DNA from: JABSSA01 sp039984715 | GTDB taxonomy: Bacteria; Pseudomonadota; Alphaproteobacteria; Rhodobacterales; Rhodobacteraceae | Reading direction: 5' to 3' | DNA: 64,000 nt | Assembly: GCA_039984715.1 (NCBI GenBank) | Contig: JBDWUA010000009.1 | Location: forward strand, 1-64,000 | Shown: piece after piece, positions 27,288 through 36,311 of the stretch | Layout: every line of letters starts with the position of its first letter | Position numbering within the stretch: position 1 is the stretch's first letter | The notes under the pieces: model-generated | The model's database searches: none | The model's input: the letters and a program-made list of their open reading frames with translations, nothing else | What the model was told of the DNA's origin: nothing | Position numbers and translations under genes: made by a program

Positions 27288-28624
27288 GATGCTTGGCGCA
27301 GTTGTGTATCGCCCAATTCTTCACTGATATTGAACAAAGTCGCCGCCTGCCTGAGTGCTGCGGCTTCTTTGACGAGCAGTTCGAGTTCAGTATTGGTTTC
27401 GTCGATCATCGTCCCGTTTTGCTGTGTCAGTCGATCCATTGAGGTCGCAGAATCGTCGATTTGGCGCAGTGAACTCGCCTGTTCGGTGGTTCCATCCGCA
27501 ATTTCCGTGACCTGTGACAACGCGTCGGACACGAATTCCCCGATTTCAGCCAAGGATTCATGCGTGCGGGATACGAGATCCACACCGCTTTTGACTTCGC
27601 TTGATGACTTTTCGATGAGGGATGCGATTTGCGTTGCAGCTTCTGATGAGCGTTGCGCCAATTCGCGAACCTCAGAAGCAACGACAGCAAATCCACGCCC
27701 CGCCTCACCTGCACGCGCGGCTTCGACACCGGCATTCAGGGCAAGAAGGTTTGTTTGAAACGAGATTTGATCGATGACCGAAGTGATTTTTGAAATCTCG
27801 GACGAACTATCTGCGATGCCGTCCATTGCTTCGCGAGCCTTTGCCATGATGGTCGCACTGGACTCTGCCCTGTCCTTGGTTTTTTGGACCATGTCGCGGG
27901 CATGCTGCGCATTTTCCGTATGGTGATCCACCAGACCAGACAGATTGCGGATGGCGGCGGCCGTTTCGGCAACTGATTTCGTCTGTGTTTCAGTGCGAAG
28001 CCCCAGTTCAGCCGCGCTGCCTGACATTTTGGCTGTGGACCCTTCGATTTCGACAGCGCTGTGAATAACGTCATGCATCGCTTGGGACAGCCTCATCTGC
28101 GCTTCGTTGAAATTCTCGCGGAGACCATCGAATTCAGGGGACATTTGACCACGGATCGGATTGCGCAAATCACCACTGGCCAAGCGGCTGAGCCCGTCCT
28201 TTAACCCACTCACGGCATTGACCCTATTGGTGATGTCGCGGGCGTATTTCACAACCTTATAGGGCTTGCCGTCTTTCCCGAAAATTGGCGCATAACTGGC
28301 GTTGATCCATAGATCGCTTCCGTCTTTGCATTTTCGTAAATATTCGCCCGTGGACAATTTCCCTTGTGCCAGGTCCGCCCAATGTGCGCGGTATTCAGCA
28401 GATTGCTGTTCCTTTTCAAAAATGAATATTCTGTGGTGCTGTCCTTTCACTTCCGACAATGAATACCCGACAGCATCCAAAAACAGATCATTCGCATCCA
28501 GAATCGTTCCGTCCGGTGTAAATTCAATACGGGCCATGGCACGATCGATTGCTGCCAAACGGTCAATCGCCTCGTCGTGCTGAATTCCGGTACCATTTTC
28601 TTCGCTGTTTAGATGCTGATCCAT
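27284..28624 (-). CDS. Soluble PAS-domain methyl-accepting chemotaxis protein
   Basis: 446 residues from ATG at 28624, which has GGAAGG 6 bases upstream; the ATG at 28639 has none. No membrane segment is present, so it is cytoplasmic. A PAS domain (about 20-135) has ARIEFTPDGTILDANDLFL and KDGSDLWINASYAPIFG, of the type that often binds heme, flavin or a small ligand. A HAMP-like linker (LKDGLSRLASGDLRNPI) leads to the MA signalling domain. Its hairpin tip, SFQTNLLALNAGVEAARAGE, and FAVVASEVRELAQRS mark the CheA/CheW contact. The signal sensed is unknown; redox or oxygen is plausible. Confidence 0.92.
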   Translation of the reverse strand: MDQHLNSEENGTGIQHDEAIDRLAAIDRAMARIEFTPDGTILDANDLFLDAVGYSLSEVKGQHHRIFIFEKEQQSAEYRAHWADLAQGKLSTGEYLRKCKDGSDLWINASYAPIFGKDGKPYKVVKYARDITNRVNAVSGLKDGLSRLASGDLRNPIRGQMSPEFDGLRENFNEAQMRLSQAMHDVIHSAVEIEGSTAKMSGSAAELGLRTETQTKSVAETAAAIRNLSGLVDHHTENAQHARDMVQKTKDRAESSATIMAKAREAMDGIADSSSEISKITSVIDQISFQTNLLALNAGVEAARAGEAGRGFAVVASEVRELAQRSSEAATQIASLIEKSSSEVKSGVDLVSRTHESLAEIGEFVSDALSQVTEIADGTTEQASSLRQIDDSATSMDRLTQQNGTMIDETNTELELLVKEAAALRQAATLFNISEELGDTQLRQAS

Positions 28625-28690
28625 TCTTATCCTTCCCATCAGATTCGAAAGGACGTTAGAAATTTTAACTTAATTATTAGTTAGCCACTT

Positions 28691-29197
28691 CTACTCAGCT
28701 GCTCGTTTTGGCAGCACCCAATCGGCGCGTGGAAAATGGCACGTGTATCCGTTGGGCTGACGTTCCAGATAATCCTGATGTTCGGGTTCCGCGTCCCAGA
28801 AATCACCAACGGGTTCTAATTCGGTGACCACTTTTCCCGGCCAGATTCCCGACGCATCCACGTCGGAAATGGTATCCAACGCAACCTGCTTTTGGACGTC
28901 GTTCACAAAATAAATCGCCGAGCGATAGCTAAGCCCGACATCATTCCCTTGCCGATTCGGGGTGGTCGGGTCATGGATTTGAAAGAAGAATTCGAGAATA
29001 TCCCGAAAGGACGTCACACCCGAATCAAACACAATTTCGATCCCTTCGGCATGTGTCCCGTGGTTGCGATATGTCGCGTTAGAAACATCGCCACCGGTAT
29101 ATCCAACACGCGTCCGCAATATACCCGGCTTGCGTCGGATCAATTGTTGCATACCCCAAAAACAGCCACCGGCCAGTACTGCGCGTTCTTCGGTCAT
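28691..29197 (-). CDS. msrA: Peptide-methionine (S)-S-oxide reductase
   Basis: 168 residues. It repairs oxidised methionine (S epimer) in proteins using thioredoxin. The catalytic motif AGGCFWGMQQL lies at residues 9-19, and TRVGYTGG and NHGTHAEGIEIVFD complete the fold. C-terminal resolving cysteines are sparse: one Cys (YTCHFPRADW) near residue 152. It follows msrB with an ATGA overlap, so both repair enzymes are made together and cover both sulfoxide epimers. The trxA in the window could supply reductant. Confidence 0.96.
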   Translation of the reverse strand: MTEERAVLAGGCFWGMQQLIRRKPGILRTRVGYTGGDVSNATYRNHGTHAEGIEIVFDSGVTSFRDILEFFFQIHDPTTPNRQGNDVGLSYRSAIYFVNDVQKQVALDTISDVDASGIWPGKVVTELEPVGDFWDAEPEHQDYLERQPNGYTCHFPRADWVLPKRAAE

Positions 29198-29643
29198 TTT
29201 ATGTCCTCTATCTGATCCAAATAGGCCTCGTACCCCTCGGCCTGCATGTCATCACGATGCACAAACCGCAAACTGGCCGAGTTGATGCAATACCGCAATC
29301 CACCACGATCAACGGGACCATCGGGAAATACGTGCCCCAAATGGCTGTCTGCATGGGTCGAACGTACTTCGGTTCGGATCATTCCATGCGTTGCATCACT
29401 GAGTTCAGCGACATGAGCCGGTTCGATGGGTTTGGTAAAACTGGGCCAACCGCATCCGGATTCGTATTTGTCAGCAGAGGCAAACAAGGGTTCGCCAGAC
29501 ACGATATCGACATAGAGGCCCGGTTCCTTGTTCTTGAGATACTTTCCAGTTCCAGCGCGTTCTGTTCCACTTTCTTGTGTGACCCAGAATTCTTCTGGGG
29601 AAAGCCCTGCGATGGCTGTTTGATCTTTGGTGTATTGTCCCAT
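29194..29643 (-). CDS. msrB: Peptide-methionine (R)-S-oxide reductase
   Basis: 149 residues from ATG at 29643, with AAAGGA 8 bases upstream. It reduces the R epimer of methionine sulfoxide. ESGCGWPSFTKPI and RYCINSASLRF (catalytic Cys) are the family motifs. The two CxxC pairs that bind structural zinc in many MsrB proteins are missing here (DIVSGEPLF and HADSHLGHVF occupy those places), so this is a zinc-free type. It is coupled to msrA by a stop/start overlap. Confidence 0.95.
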   Translation of the reverse strand: MGQYTKDQTAIAGLSPEEFWVTQESGTERAGTGKYLKNKEPGLYVDIVSGEPLFASADKYESGCGWPSFTKPIEPAHVAELSDATHGMIRTEVRSTHADSHLGHVFPDGPVDRGGLRYCINSASLRFVHRDDMQAEGYEAYLDQIEDIK

Positions 29644-29740
29644 CCCACAATTCCTTTGATGTGCTGACCCATAATTGGGGTCTGCGTGCCAAAAGGAAAG
29701 GGGATCAAAGATTCTGTGATCAAAACAAGTTCTGAATCCA

Positions 29741-29770
29741 CAACAGCCCCTGCCAAGGCAAGAGCTGTTG
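29741..29770 (-). terminator. Nested hairpin between the YjbE-like gene and msrB
   Basis: CAACAGC (29741-29747) and GCTGTTG (29764-29770) pair, with an inner TGCC/GGCA stem around AA. It lies 28 bases past the YjbE-like stop on the minus strand. It could be a terminator or attenuator separating the polysaccharide genes from msrBA, although no T-run follows. Confidence 0.4.
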
Positions 29771-29797
29771 CGTGTCTGTAATTGACCTAGGTCGGGT

Positions 29798-30181
29798 TTA
29801 GTTGGACCCGGTAGTTGTGGTTGTGCCGGACTCTTCTTCCTGGGCTGCAACAGCCGCCGCGACGGCTGCCGCCACCGCGATACCCGCAACTGCCGCAGCG
29901 CTTAGCCCGCCGACAGCCGCACCTGCGGCACCCGCTGCACCGGCACCGGCTGCGCCACCAGCCGCAGCGCCACCTGCACCGGCACCACCAGCAGCGCCGC
30001 CAGCCCCAGCGGCACCACCGCCTGCACCGCCGCCGCCAGCCGCGCCACCGGCACCAGCTTGGCCGATCATAAATTCATCACCGGCTTGCCCGATTAGCAA
30101 GTCAGTTGTGGGCGCGGATTGCGCCAAAGACATGGATGCTGACGCAATCACCATAAAGCCTGCAAAGAAACCTGTACGCAT
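29798..30181 (-). CDS. YjbE-like Gly/Ala-rich exported protein
   Basis: 127 residues. A signal peptide (MRTGFFAGFMVIASASMSLAQ) is followed by a mature part of which residues about 40-110 are nearly all Gly and Ala. The C-terminus is acidic then Thr-rich (EEESGTTTTTGSN). E. coli YjbE, of the yjbEFGH exopolysaccharide operon, has the same plan of leader, Gly/Ala-rich body and poly-Thr tail. Here it sits downstream of YjbF- and YjbH-like genes, which supports the assignment. A part in surface polysaccharide is inferred. Low complexity makes sequence-based homology weak on its own. Confidence 0.7.
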   Translation of the reverse strand: MRTGFFAGFMVIASASMSLAQSAPTTDLLIGQAGDEFMIGQAGAGGAAGGGGAGGGAAGAGGAAGGAGAGGAAAGGAAGAGAAGAAGAAVGGLSAAAVAGIAVAAAVAAAVAAQEEESGTTTTTGSN

Positions 30182-30323
30182 GAAAAACTCTCCTGTTCTC
30201 CGCGCTTCCTTGCCATGAACTTACTTAAGAGTTGGTTGCTTTTCTCCGAGAGGGGAGCATCCAGCCAGAATTATTACATATTGTTTTCAATAAGTTATTA
30301 ACTTTTTCGACACTTTTGGCCGA

Positions 30324-31010
30324 CTACCGTCCGAATAGGCGCAATTTGATCCAGCCGATTTCGGGACCCAACCATTGCCGCGATTTCCAGATTTTTCCTG
30401 AATCTCTGGAGTCGACCCAATAGTCGTTTACGATTGTTCCGCCGGAATACGTGCAGGTTTCAAGCAAGTGGCGGGTTGAAAATGTCAGCTCGACGATCTC
30501 AAGAGTTTCTGGCCCGACATCCCTGATTTGACAGGACAAAGAAACCTGAATGGACTGATCCAAGTCATTGGTAAGGTTCAATCGACGTTGTGCCATCCCC
30601 CCGCGCGCAGCAAGTGCTGCCAATGTTTGTGCATAGCTGGACGAGACAATATCAGAGCCTAAGCCGCGTGTTCCGGTCACCAATCCACCTCTGGTGATCA
30701 GTTGTGACAAGTCGGTTGTGGACCAGACCGTTACATTCCCTTTGATTTGAAGGGGGTCCAAATATGCGCTGGCATCCCGGTCTTCGAGAACCGCTTCCAA
30801 TGCAGGGTTCAGCAAAGAATCCAGAAATGCGCGGGACAGTTTAGGCAATGGCGGACGTGGTCCGCTTGGCCGTTTGATCGCCTGCCGGAAAGAAGTTCGG
30901 ATTTCTTGAAACGTTTGTGTCTGACCCGTCTCGAAACCCGTACCGCCCGAACAAGCCGCCAAAGCACTGAGCAGTATGGTCGCTAGATATATGCGCATTG
31001 TTTTTGCCAT
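30324..31010 (-). CDS. YjbF/GfcB-family lipoprotein
   Basis: 228 residues from ATG at 31010. A type II signal peptide ends in the lipobox LSALAACSGG, so Cys is lipid-modified and the protein anchored in a membrane. The mature domain, beginning near FQEIRTSFRQA, has alternating strands (KGNVTVWSTTDLSQL, RRLNLTND) as in YjbF/GfcB lipoproteins of group 4 capsule and Yjb exopolysaccharide systems. It lies 19 bases after the YjbH-like gene, whose product is the outer-membrane partner in such operons. Assigned from context plus fold-like features. Confidence 0.75.
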   Translation of the reverse strand: MAKTMRIYLATILLSALAACSGGTGFETGQTQTFQEIRTSFRQAIKRPSGPRPPLPKLSRAFLDSLLNPALEAVLEDRDASAYLDPLQIKGNVTVWSTTDLSQLITRGGLVTGTRGLGSDIVSSSYAQTLAALAARGGMAQRRLNLTNDLDQSIQVSLSCQIRDVGPETLEIVELTFSTRHLLETCTYSGGTIVNDYWVDSRDSGKIWKSRQWLGPEIGWIKLRLFGR

Positions 31011-31029
31011 TCTCCGTCCCAATTCCGTA

Positions 31030-33192
31030 TCAGTTCCAGACTCGCGACCAGCTTTCCGCCAAATCTTCACGATGACCTTTGCGCACTTGTTCATACAAGC
31101 GCCCCGGTACGCGAAGGCGTGCGCCACCGTCCCTTTGTATGGGTCTGATCGTTGTGGAAATTTTTTGACGGGATGGCTGGCCAAGGAACCAGCCCAACGG
31201 AATCGTTAGGGTGACGCCTTTGTCGAAAGACCCTTCGCCAAAATCGGCAGATGACACATCCGTCAGCGTGACAAACCCACCAATTTTCCATCCGTTTTCG
31301 AATTCACGAGACAAGGTGAAAGTCGCGCCTTTGTCACCAGCTAGGTACCGGCCGACATCCACTTGGGCAGTATATCCGCGACCCAGTTCGTAATAGGCCG
31401 AGATGTGGCCCGTCACGACATCGTAATCTTGGAACCCAAAACGCTGATCGAAATCGCGTTGGCGGGCATAGTTGATTTCAGCCCCAAGGGCCAAACGGCT
31501 GTTTGTTGGTTTCCAGAGCACTTCGCCAGAGACGCCGCCAAACATGCTTTCCAGATACCCCGCACTGACGCGTGCATAGACACTGCGTCCGGGTTTCCAT
31601 TGCCGAGATACAAACAGGTTGTCGATGGGCGTGCTGGCTGCTTGGGCAAATAAAGCCGCATCCGTCCGCACACGCGGGAGAACGGAATTGGATTCCCGCC
31701 CGTCTTCTATGTTGCCTGCGAGGCGTGCTCGGACTTCGCCTGAAATCAACCAACCGGGGGCGGGTCGGTAATGCATCCGGGCGGCCAATCCCGCATCCGC
31801 CCGAACGGGTCGATCCGGGTCAAAATAGCTGGGTGAGACATAGGGCCCATAGGACCACGACAATTGTGGGTACAGATCCGCGGGGCGCACGCTTTGGGGC
31901 AATGTCGGGCGGGCGTCCTCAAATTGCGCAGAGGCATACAGCGCGCTGGCTGCATCGGGTTCGAATTCCAGACGTTCCAGATCGGTGCGGCGCACTGTGA
32001 TAGTCGACAACGCAAGACCGTTACGCATTGGCGTAAGGCGGAACGTTTCCACCGAAGCTGGCAGAACGCGCGCCATCGCACGTGCGGCGCGACCAACCGC
32101 GATACTGGTGTTTTCAAAGCGGGTGTTCGTGAACCGCAACTCAGCCGATGTTGGCAAAACTTGCAATGCTTCGATCCGTAATCCATCGGTGGCCAAATCA
32201 GGTGCAAGCGCGTCTCGCATCGTGGCCGGAGCGTTCGAGCTTGCTGCCCAATCTGTGGTCCAGTCGGTTGGATTGGTTGCGCGTGACGGGCGTTCGATGA
32301 TTGGGCGGGCGCCTGACACTGTGCGCGGCGTCAACGCGCGGTTCGGATTAAGCTGCAATTGAGCCGAAACACCCAGTTCAGAGCCGTATAAGTAATACGC
32401 GCCCAAACGCAAACGATCAGAATATTGGTATTCGACGCCAAGATTCAGACGTGAGTCACGTGTGAATAACCCACGTGATGTTTCGGGTTCGTATGCATCA
32501 GATGAGTATTCAGCCTTTAGGCCAATTCGGTCGTTTATTGTCCACTCGATGCCTGCAAATGGGGCCACATCACCGCGAAACCACTGATCCGTTGACGGTT
32601 CGCCGCCGGTGTCGTTGGTCACAAAGGCTGGGCGCGCTGATCCAAACAGTGTTCCAATCGCGCCTGAACTGCCAAGCCGTCCCCAGCCCAAACCACCAGA
32701 CAGGCGGATTTGTCCGGGCAGGTTCAGTGGTTGATCAAAGGTTTTGGTCGCAACAACATATTCACCAGAATAAATCCCCGTCCCTGCCAGATCTTGCAGA
32801 CCCACAGTCACCGCGGGAAGATACTTGCCCTCTTTCAGGATCAGATATCGCAGATCAAAGCTGCGGTCGCGGAACGTACTGAATCCAAAATCGTTGAAGT
32901 CTTGCAGTCCGATATAACGGAATGTCGCGGACAGACGGGGCGTGAATTGCGCGCTGATCGACGTTCGGGTTTGCCCTGCAAAATGCGACACAGAAACCGC
33001 CAATTGCCCATCGGGCATGGCCAAGGCACTTGGCGTGTCGATGACACCGGGCAAGCCGTAAAAGTTCAACGACGGTTGTTCGGCCGGTGCCTTGTAAGGT
33101 TGCGTGTCCAAAGGCGCGTTTTGCGACCAAGCAAAATTCCCGGTCACCGCCACACAGGACGCAAGTGCAGAAACCCAAAGAGTTCTGGTCAA
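31030..33192 (-). CDS. YjbH-domain outer-membrane protein
   Basis: 720 residues from TTG at 33192, chosen because GGGGA lies 5 bases upstream and a stop lies six codons farther upstream. A signal peptide (MTRTLWVSALASCVAVTGNFAW) is cleaved near WSQ. The N-terminal part has NFYGLPGVIDTPSALAMPDG, the YjbH signature. Many alternating amphipathic strands follow, as in a beta-barrel (SLEYQYSDRLRLGAYYLYG-like patterns). YjbH proteins are linked to exopolysaccharide export. It is followed by the YjbF- and YjbE-like genes on the same strand. No YjbG homologue was seen. Confidence 0.85.
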   Translation of the reverse strand: MTRTLWVSALASCVAVTGNFAWSQNAPLDTQPYKAPAEQPSLNFYGLPGVIDTPSALAMPDGQLAVSVSHFAGQTRTSISAQFTPRLSATFRYIGLQDFNDFGFSTFRDRSFDLRYLILKEGKYLPAVTVGLQDLAGTGIYSGEYVVATKTFDQPLNLPGQIRLSGGLGWGRLGSSGAIGTLFGSARPAFVTNDTGGEPSTDQWFRGDVAPFAGIEWTINDRIGLKAEYSSDAYEPETSRGLFTRDSRLNLGVEYQYSDRLRLGAYYLYGSELGVSAQLQLNPNRALTPRTVSGARPIIERPSRATNPTDWTTDWAASSNAPATMRDALAPDLATDGLRIEALQVLPTSAELRFTNTRFENTSIAVGRAARAMARVLPASVETFRLTPMRNGLALSTITVRRTDLERLEFEPDAASALYASAQFEDARPTLPQSVRPADLYPQLSWSYGPYVSPSYFDPDRPVRADAGLAARMHYRPAPGWLISGEVRARLAGNIEDGRESNSVLPRVRTDAALFAQAASTPIDNLFVSRQWKPGRSVYARVSAGYLESMFGGVSGEVLWKPTNSRLALGAEINYARQRDFDQRFGFQDYDVVTGHISAYYELGRGYTAQVDVGRYLAGDKGATFTLSREFENGWKIGGFVTLTDVSSADFGEGSFDKGVTLTIPLGWFLGQPSRQKISTTIRPIQRDGGARLRVPGRLYEQVRKGHREDLAESWSRVWN

Positions 33193-33321
33193 ATCGATCC
33201 CCGTTCATCGGACATACTGGCAGCTCTTTCTGACGCTAAATCACACGGGGCAACTTAGTATTATCTTGTTGTTTTTGTTTGTTAATCAAAAATGGTTAAG
33301 GAGAACTTTCAGTGTGAAATC

Positions 33322-33341
33322 GCGGCTCTAAACAGAGCCGC
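33322..33341 (-). terminator. Hairpin after the sugar-nucleotide dehydratase gene
   Basis: GCGGCTCT and AGAGCCGC form a perfect 8-bp stem around a 4-base loop (minus-strand loop GTTT). It lies 16 bases past the stop at 33357 and about 130 bases before the YjbH-like start. The following sequence is GATTTC with few T residues, so termination may be partial. Confidence 0.5.
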
Positions 33342-33356
33342 AATTTATCTGAAGTG

Positions 33357-35330
33357 TTAGGAAACCGGTATCAGACGTTCAGCGGTAGTTTGATCCGCTA
33401 CATTCGCGTCTTTGTTTGGATCCCAAGGTTCAACCCATCGATCAGCAATGGCGCGGGCTGCGTCTTCGTCCTGTTCTTGGATTGCATCACGCAACCCATG
33501 GACGACCTTTGCAACTTCGATCTCGCTCAGAGATTCTTCGATGGCCTGAAAAATCTTTTTGTGGTTCGTGCCGACCAACGTGCCGGTCACGCTGAGTTCT
33601 TCGCGCATCTTTTCGCCAGGACGCAAACCGATAAACTTGATTTCAATGTCACCGTCTGGATTGCGGTCATCCATGACAGAATAACCCGCACTTTCGATGA
33701 TTTGGCGCGCCAGATTTTGGATCAAGACAGGCTTGCCCATATCCAAAACATAGACTTCGCCGCCATCTGCGATTGCGCCAACCTGAAGAACTAGATTAAC
33801 CGCCTCTTGGTCCGTCATAAAATAGCGTGCAACGTCCGGGTGGGTAACGGTTACCGGTCCGCCATGGCTGATCTGATCCTGAAACAACGGCACAACAGAG
33901 CCTGACGACCCAAGCACATTGCCAAATCGCACGACGGCAAATTTGGGAATTCCATTGTCCGGGATCCGGCTGGCCAGGTCTTGCAGCACAAGTTCTGCCA
34001 AACGTTTGGAGGCGCCCATTATGTTTGTTGGACGAACGGCTTTGTCTGACGAAACCAAAAGGAAACGTTCTACGCCTGCGGATGCCGCCTCTAGTGCGAG
34101 GGTCTGCGTGCCTATGACGTTGTTATAAAGACCGGGCAACGGGTTCATTTCGACCAGCGGCACATGTTTGTAAGCCGCTGCGTGCAATATGACTTGTATT
34201 TCGTTTTCGGCCAGAACCTTTGCGACTTGGATGCGGTTTGTGACAGTGCCAAGGATTGGCACGATTTCAACACCGCTGCCTTTGGCCAAATCCGACAATT
34301 CCCGATGGATTTGGTACAATCCAATTTCGGACATTTCGAACAAAACCAACCGCGAAGGGCGGCATCCGATGATTTGGCGGCACAGCTCTGAACCAATTGA
34401 GCCACCTGCCCCGGAAATCAGAACGTTTTTGTCAGCATAGGCATGCGTCGCATCACCCAAAGTGTTTCGAACTTCGTCGCGGTTCAGGAAGCGATTTGGT
34501 TGAACCGGCTTCAGTTTATCAACCAGCGCCTCTTCCCCAATCAACTGCGAGAAGGACGGAAGCGTTTGAACCTCAAGCCCCATTTCCTGAAGGCTGCGGG
34601 CGATTTGTGCTTGTTTTGGTTGGGTCTGCGAAGGCATCGCCAAAAGAACGCGGTCGATGTTGTGGTTTTTTACAAGCTTGTCGATGTGGCGCGGTGAATA
34701 GACTGGCAAGCGCGCGACTTGTTGCCCTTGCAGCGAAATATTGTCGTCAACAAAAGCGACCGGATCAATCACCTCGTGGGTGCGCAAGGCCAAGACCAGC
34801 TGAACCCCGGTCGTTCCCGCACCGTATATCAATACGCGGCAACGATTGGTTCCAAGCCGATACACCGCCAAAACAATCTGCAACAGAACTGCGCGGCTGA
34901 TGACGGAGAAAACAAAGAAGTAGATGCCAAAGACCACGTATACCGTGTCTGGAACAGGTATCCCTACAAAGCGACACAGCAGGAACCCGGTAAGGGCAAC
35001 CAAGATACTGAATATCGCAGTGTCTCCAATGGCGCTGGCTTCGTAATCTTTCAGCTGGATCGATGCGACGCCAAGCCAATACGAATATATCAATGATGAC
35101 AGCAAGAGCGCCGGCATAATCGCCAAGCTTGACAGGAACGTGTCCAAAGCCAGACCAGATGTCATTTGGAGATTAAGAGCGACCCAAAAGGCCAGCGGAA
35201 TAAGGATGCAGTCCACACCTGCGAGTACGGCGCTTTTCCGTTTTCTCGACAGTGATTTGACCCAGTTTATCAACAATCTAGACCCTCGCAGTAACGCTTT
35301 GCGATCGGCGCGGATTGCGCTGATCGACAC
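33357..35330 (-). CDS. Membrane nucleoside-sugar epimerase/dehydratase (CapD/PglF/WbpM type)
   Basis: 657 residues. Four to five N-terminal membrane spans (about 35-165) precede a first Rossmann region (RVLIYGAGTTGVQLVLAL) and a second, catalytic short-chain dehydrogenase domain. The NAD loop is SGAGGSIGSELCRQI at about 380. The active region is SSDKAVRPTNIMGASKRLAEL, where Ser/Asp-Lys replaces the usual Tyr, as in UDP-GlcNAc 4,6-dehydratases. RPGEKMREEL near the C-terminus is also typical. It makes an unusual sugar nucleotide for the polysaccharide built by the adjacent transferases. The exact substrate is not predictable from sequence. Confidence 0.9.
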   Translation of the reverse strand: MSISAIRADRKALLRGSRLLINWVKSLSRKRKSAVLAGVDCILIPLAFWVALNLQMTSGLALDTFLSSLAIMPALLLSSLIYSYWLGVASIQLKDYEASAIGDTAIFSILVALTGFLLCRFVGIPVPDTVYVVFGIYFFVFSVISRAVLLQIVLAVYRLGTNRCRVLIYGAGTTGVQLVLALRTHEVIDPVAFVDDNISLQGQQVARLPVYSPRHIDKLVKNHNIDRVLLAMPSQTQPKQAQIARSLQEMGLEVQTLPSFSQLIGEEALVDKLKPVQPNRFLNRDEVRNTLGDATHAYADKNVLISGAGGSIGSELCRQIIGCRPSRLVLFEMSEIGLYQIHRELSDLAKGSGVEIVPILGTVTNRIQVAKVLAENEIQVILHAAAYKHVPLVEMNPLPGLYNNVIGTQTLALEAASAGVERFLLVSSDKAVRPTNIMGASKRLAELVLQDLASRIPDNGIPKFAVVRFGNVLGSSGSVVPLFQDQISHGGPVTVTHPDVARYFMTDQEAVNLVLQVGAIADGGEVYVLDMGKPVLIQNLARQIIESAGYSVMDDRNPDGDIEIKFIGLRPGEKMREELSVTGTLVGTNHKKIFQAIEESLSEIEVAKVVHGLRDAIQEQDEDAARAIADRWVEPWDPNKDANVADQTTAERLIPVS

Positions 35331-35512
35331 GTCTTAGGTGAATCGCCCGATTTGATTAACAGTGGGTTAACCAACGTTGTTGCTCCTGACCCAGTCCAAG
35401 AATGGTGCTTTGCCCATCCAGATTGCGAAATCTATGGTTATGTCTTGCACTGAAAGGATATTTTCAATCAATCGCATTGACTCGAATTGGTTTGGATGTG
35501 GTTAAATAGCGG

Positions 35513-36157
35513 CTAACCATGCTCGGTTTTTCGCCTATGGCTAGAATTTTTGCGCCGAAAAACTGTTTTGGCTGTCTCAAACAGAATCAAAATGTCGAAA
35601 CACGCAGAGATGTGACGTTGGTAAATCAGGTCCAGTCGGGCTTTTTTCGGGATGCAAAGGGTTGTGTAAATCAGTTCCGTTTCGGATTGAGTCTTGGCCC
35701 GAGACAGCAAATGTTCCTCGTGACGGTGGAATCTGACGGACGCCAAACCTGTCACACCGGGTCGGTTGAGGAGCACTTGGGCATAAAGCTCGGGGAACTT
35801 TTCGACATATTCGCGCAACGGCGGGCGCGGGCCAACAAAACTGATGTCCCCTTTCAGAATATTCCAAAGCTGTGGGAATTCGTCCAAACGCTTGGATCGC
35901 AGTTTTGCACCCATTGGGGTGATCCGCGATGCCTTGTGTCCGCCAGACACGCCTTGGTCGGATTCCGTGACTGACATGGTGCGGAACTTGAGTAAGCGAA
36001 AAGAGCGTCGCGAGTCCTTCATTCGTTCGGCTGCGTAAAAGATAGGAGCGCCCTGTTTCCACCAAAGGCACAGACAAACCCAAGCCATGACCGGCGACAA
36101 CAGCACAATCAAGATGCTGGCAAAAACCACATCAAACAGCCTTTTGCCCCATGGCAT
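35513..36157 (-). CDS. Initiating sugar transferase (polyprenyl-phosphate type)
   Basis: 214 residues from ATG at 36157 (MPWGKRLFD). A GTG at 36247 would add 30 residues; neither has a clear ribosome site. One N-terminal membrane hairpin (LFDVVFASILIVLLSPVMAW) precedes the cytoplasmic catalytic domain. Signature pieces are FRLLKFRTM, RLDEFPQLWNILKGDISFVG and PRPPLREYVEKFPELY. The family transfers a sugar phosphate to undecaprenyl phosphate, starting repeat-unit synthesis. It lies between a glycosyltransferase and a dehydratase gene on the same strand. Confidence 0.9.
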   Translation of the reverse strand: MPWGKRLFDVVFASILIVLLSPVMAWVCLCLWWKQGAPIFYAAERMKDSRRSFRLLKFRTMSVTESDQGVSGGHKASRITPMGAKLRSKRLDEFPQLWNILKGDISFVGPRPPLREYVEKFPELYAQVLLNRPGVTGLASVRFHRHEEHLLSRAKTQSETELIYTTLCIPKKARLDLIYQRHISACFDILILFETAKTVFRRKNSSHRRKTEHG

Positions 36158-36311
36158 ATGTTGAAACTGACGGATGTTTACCCTGCCCTTGCCAATGAAC
36201 CCCGCCTCAATAAGGACGTTGGTTTTGCTGCGTTGCAAGTCACACACCCATAAAGGGCGCTGTCAGGGCCTATTGTACAAAAAGCTGTGGCCAGCGCGCA
36301 ACCTATGTTGC

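Noticed and set aside
29802..30218. Plus-strand Ala/Pro-rich frame of 138 codons
   Set aside because: It is the antisense reading of the Gly/Ala-rich YjbE-like gene; low-complexity sequence leaves both strands open.
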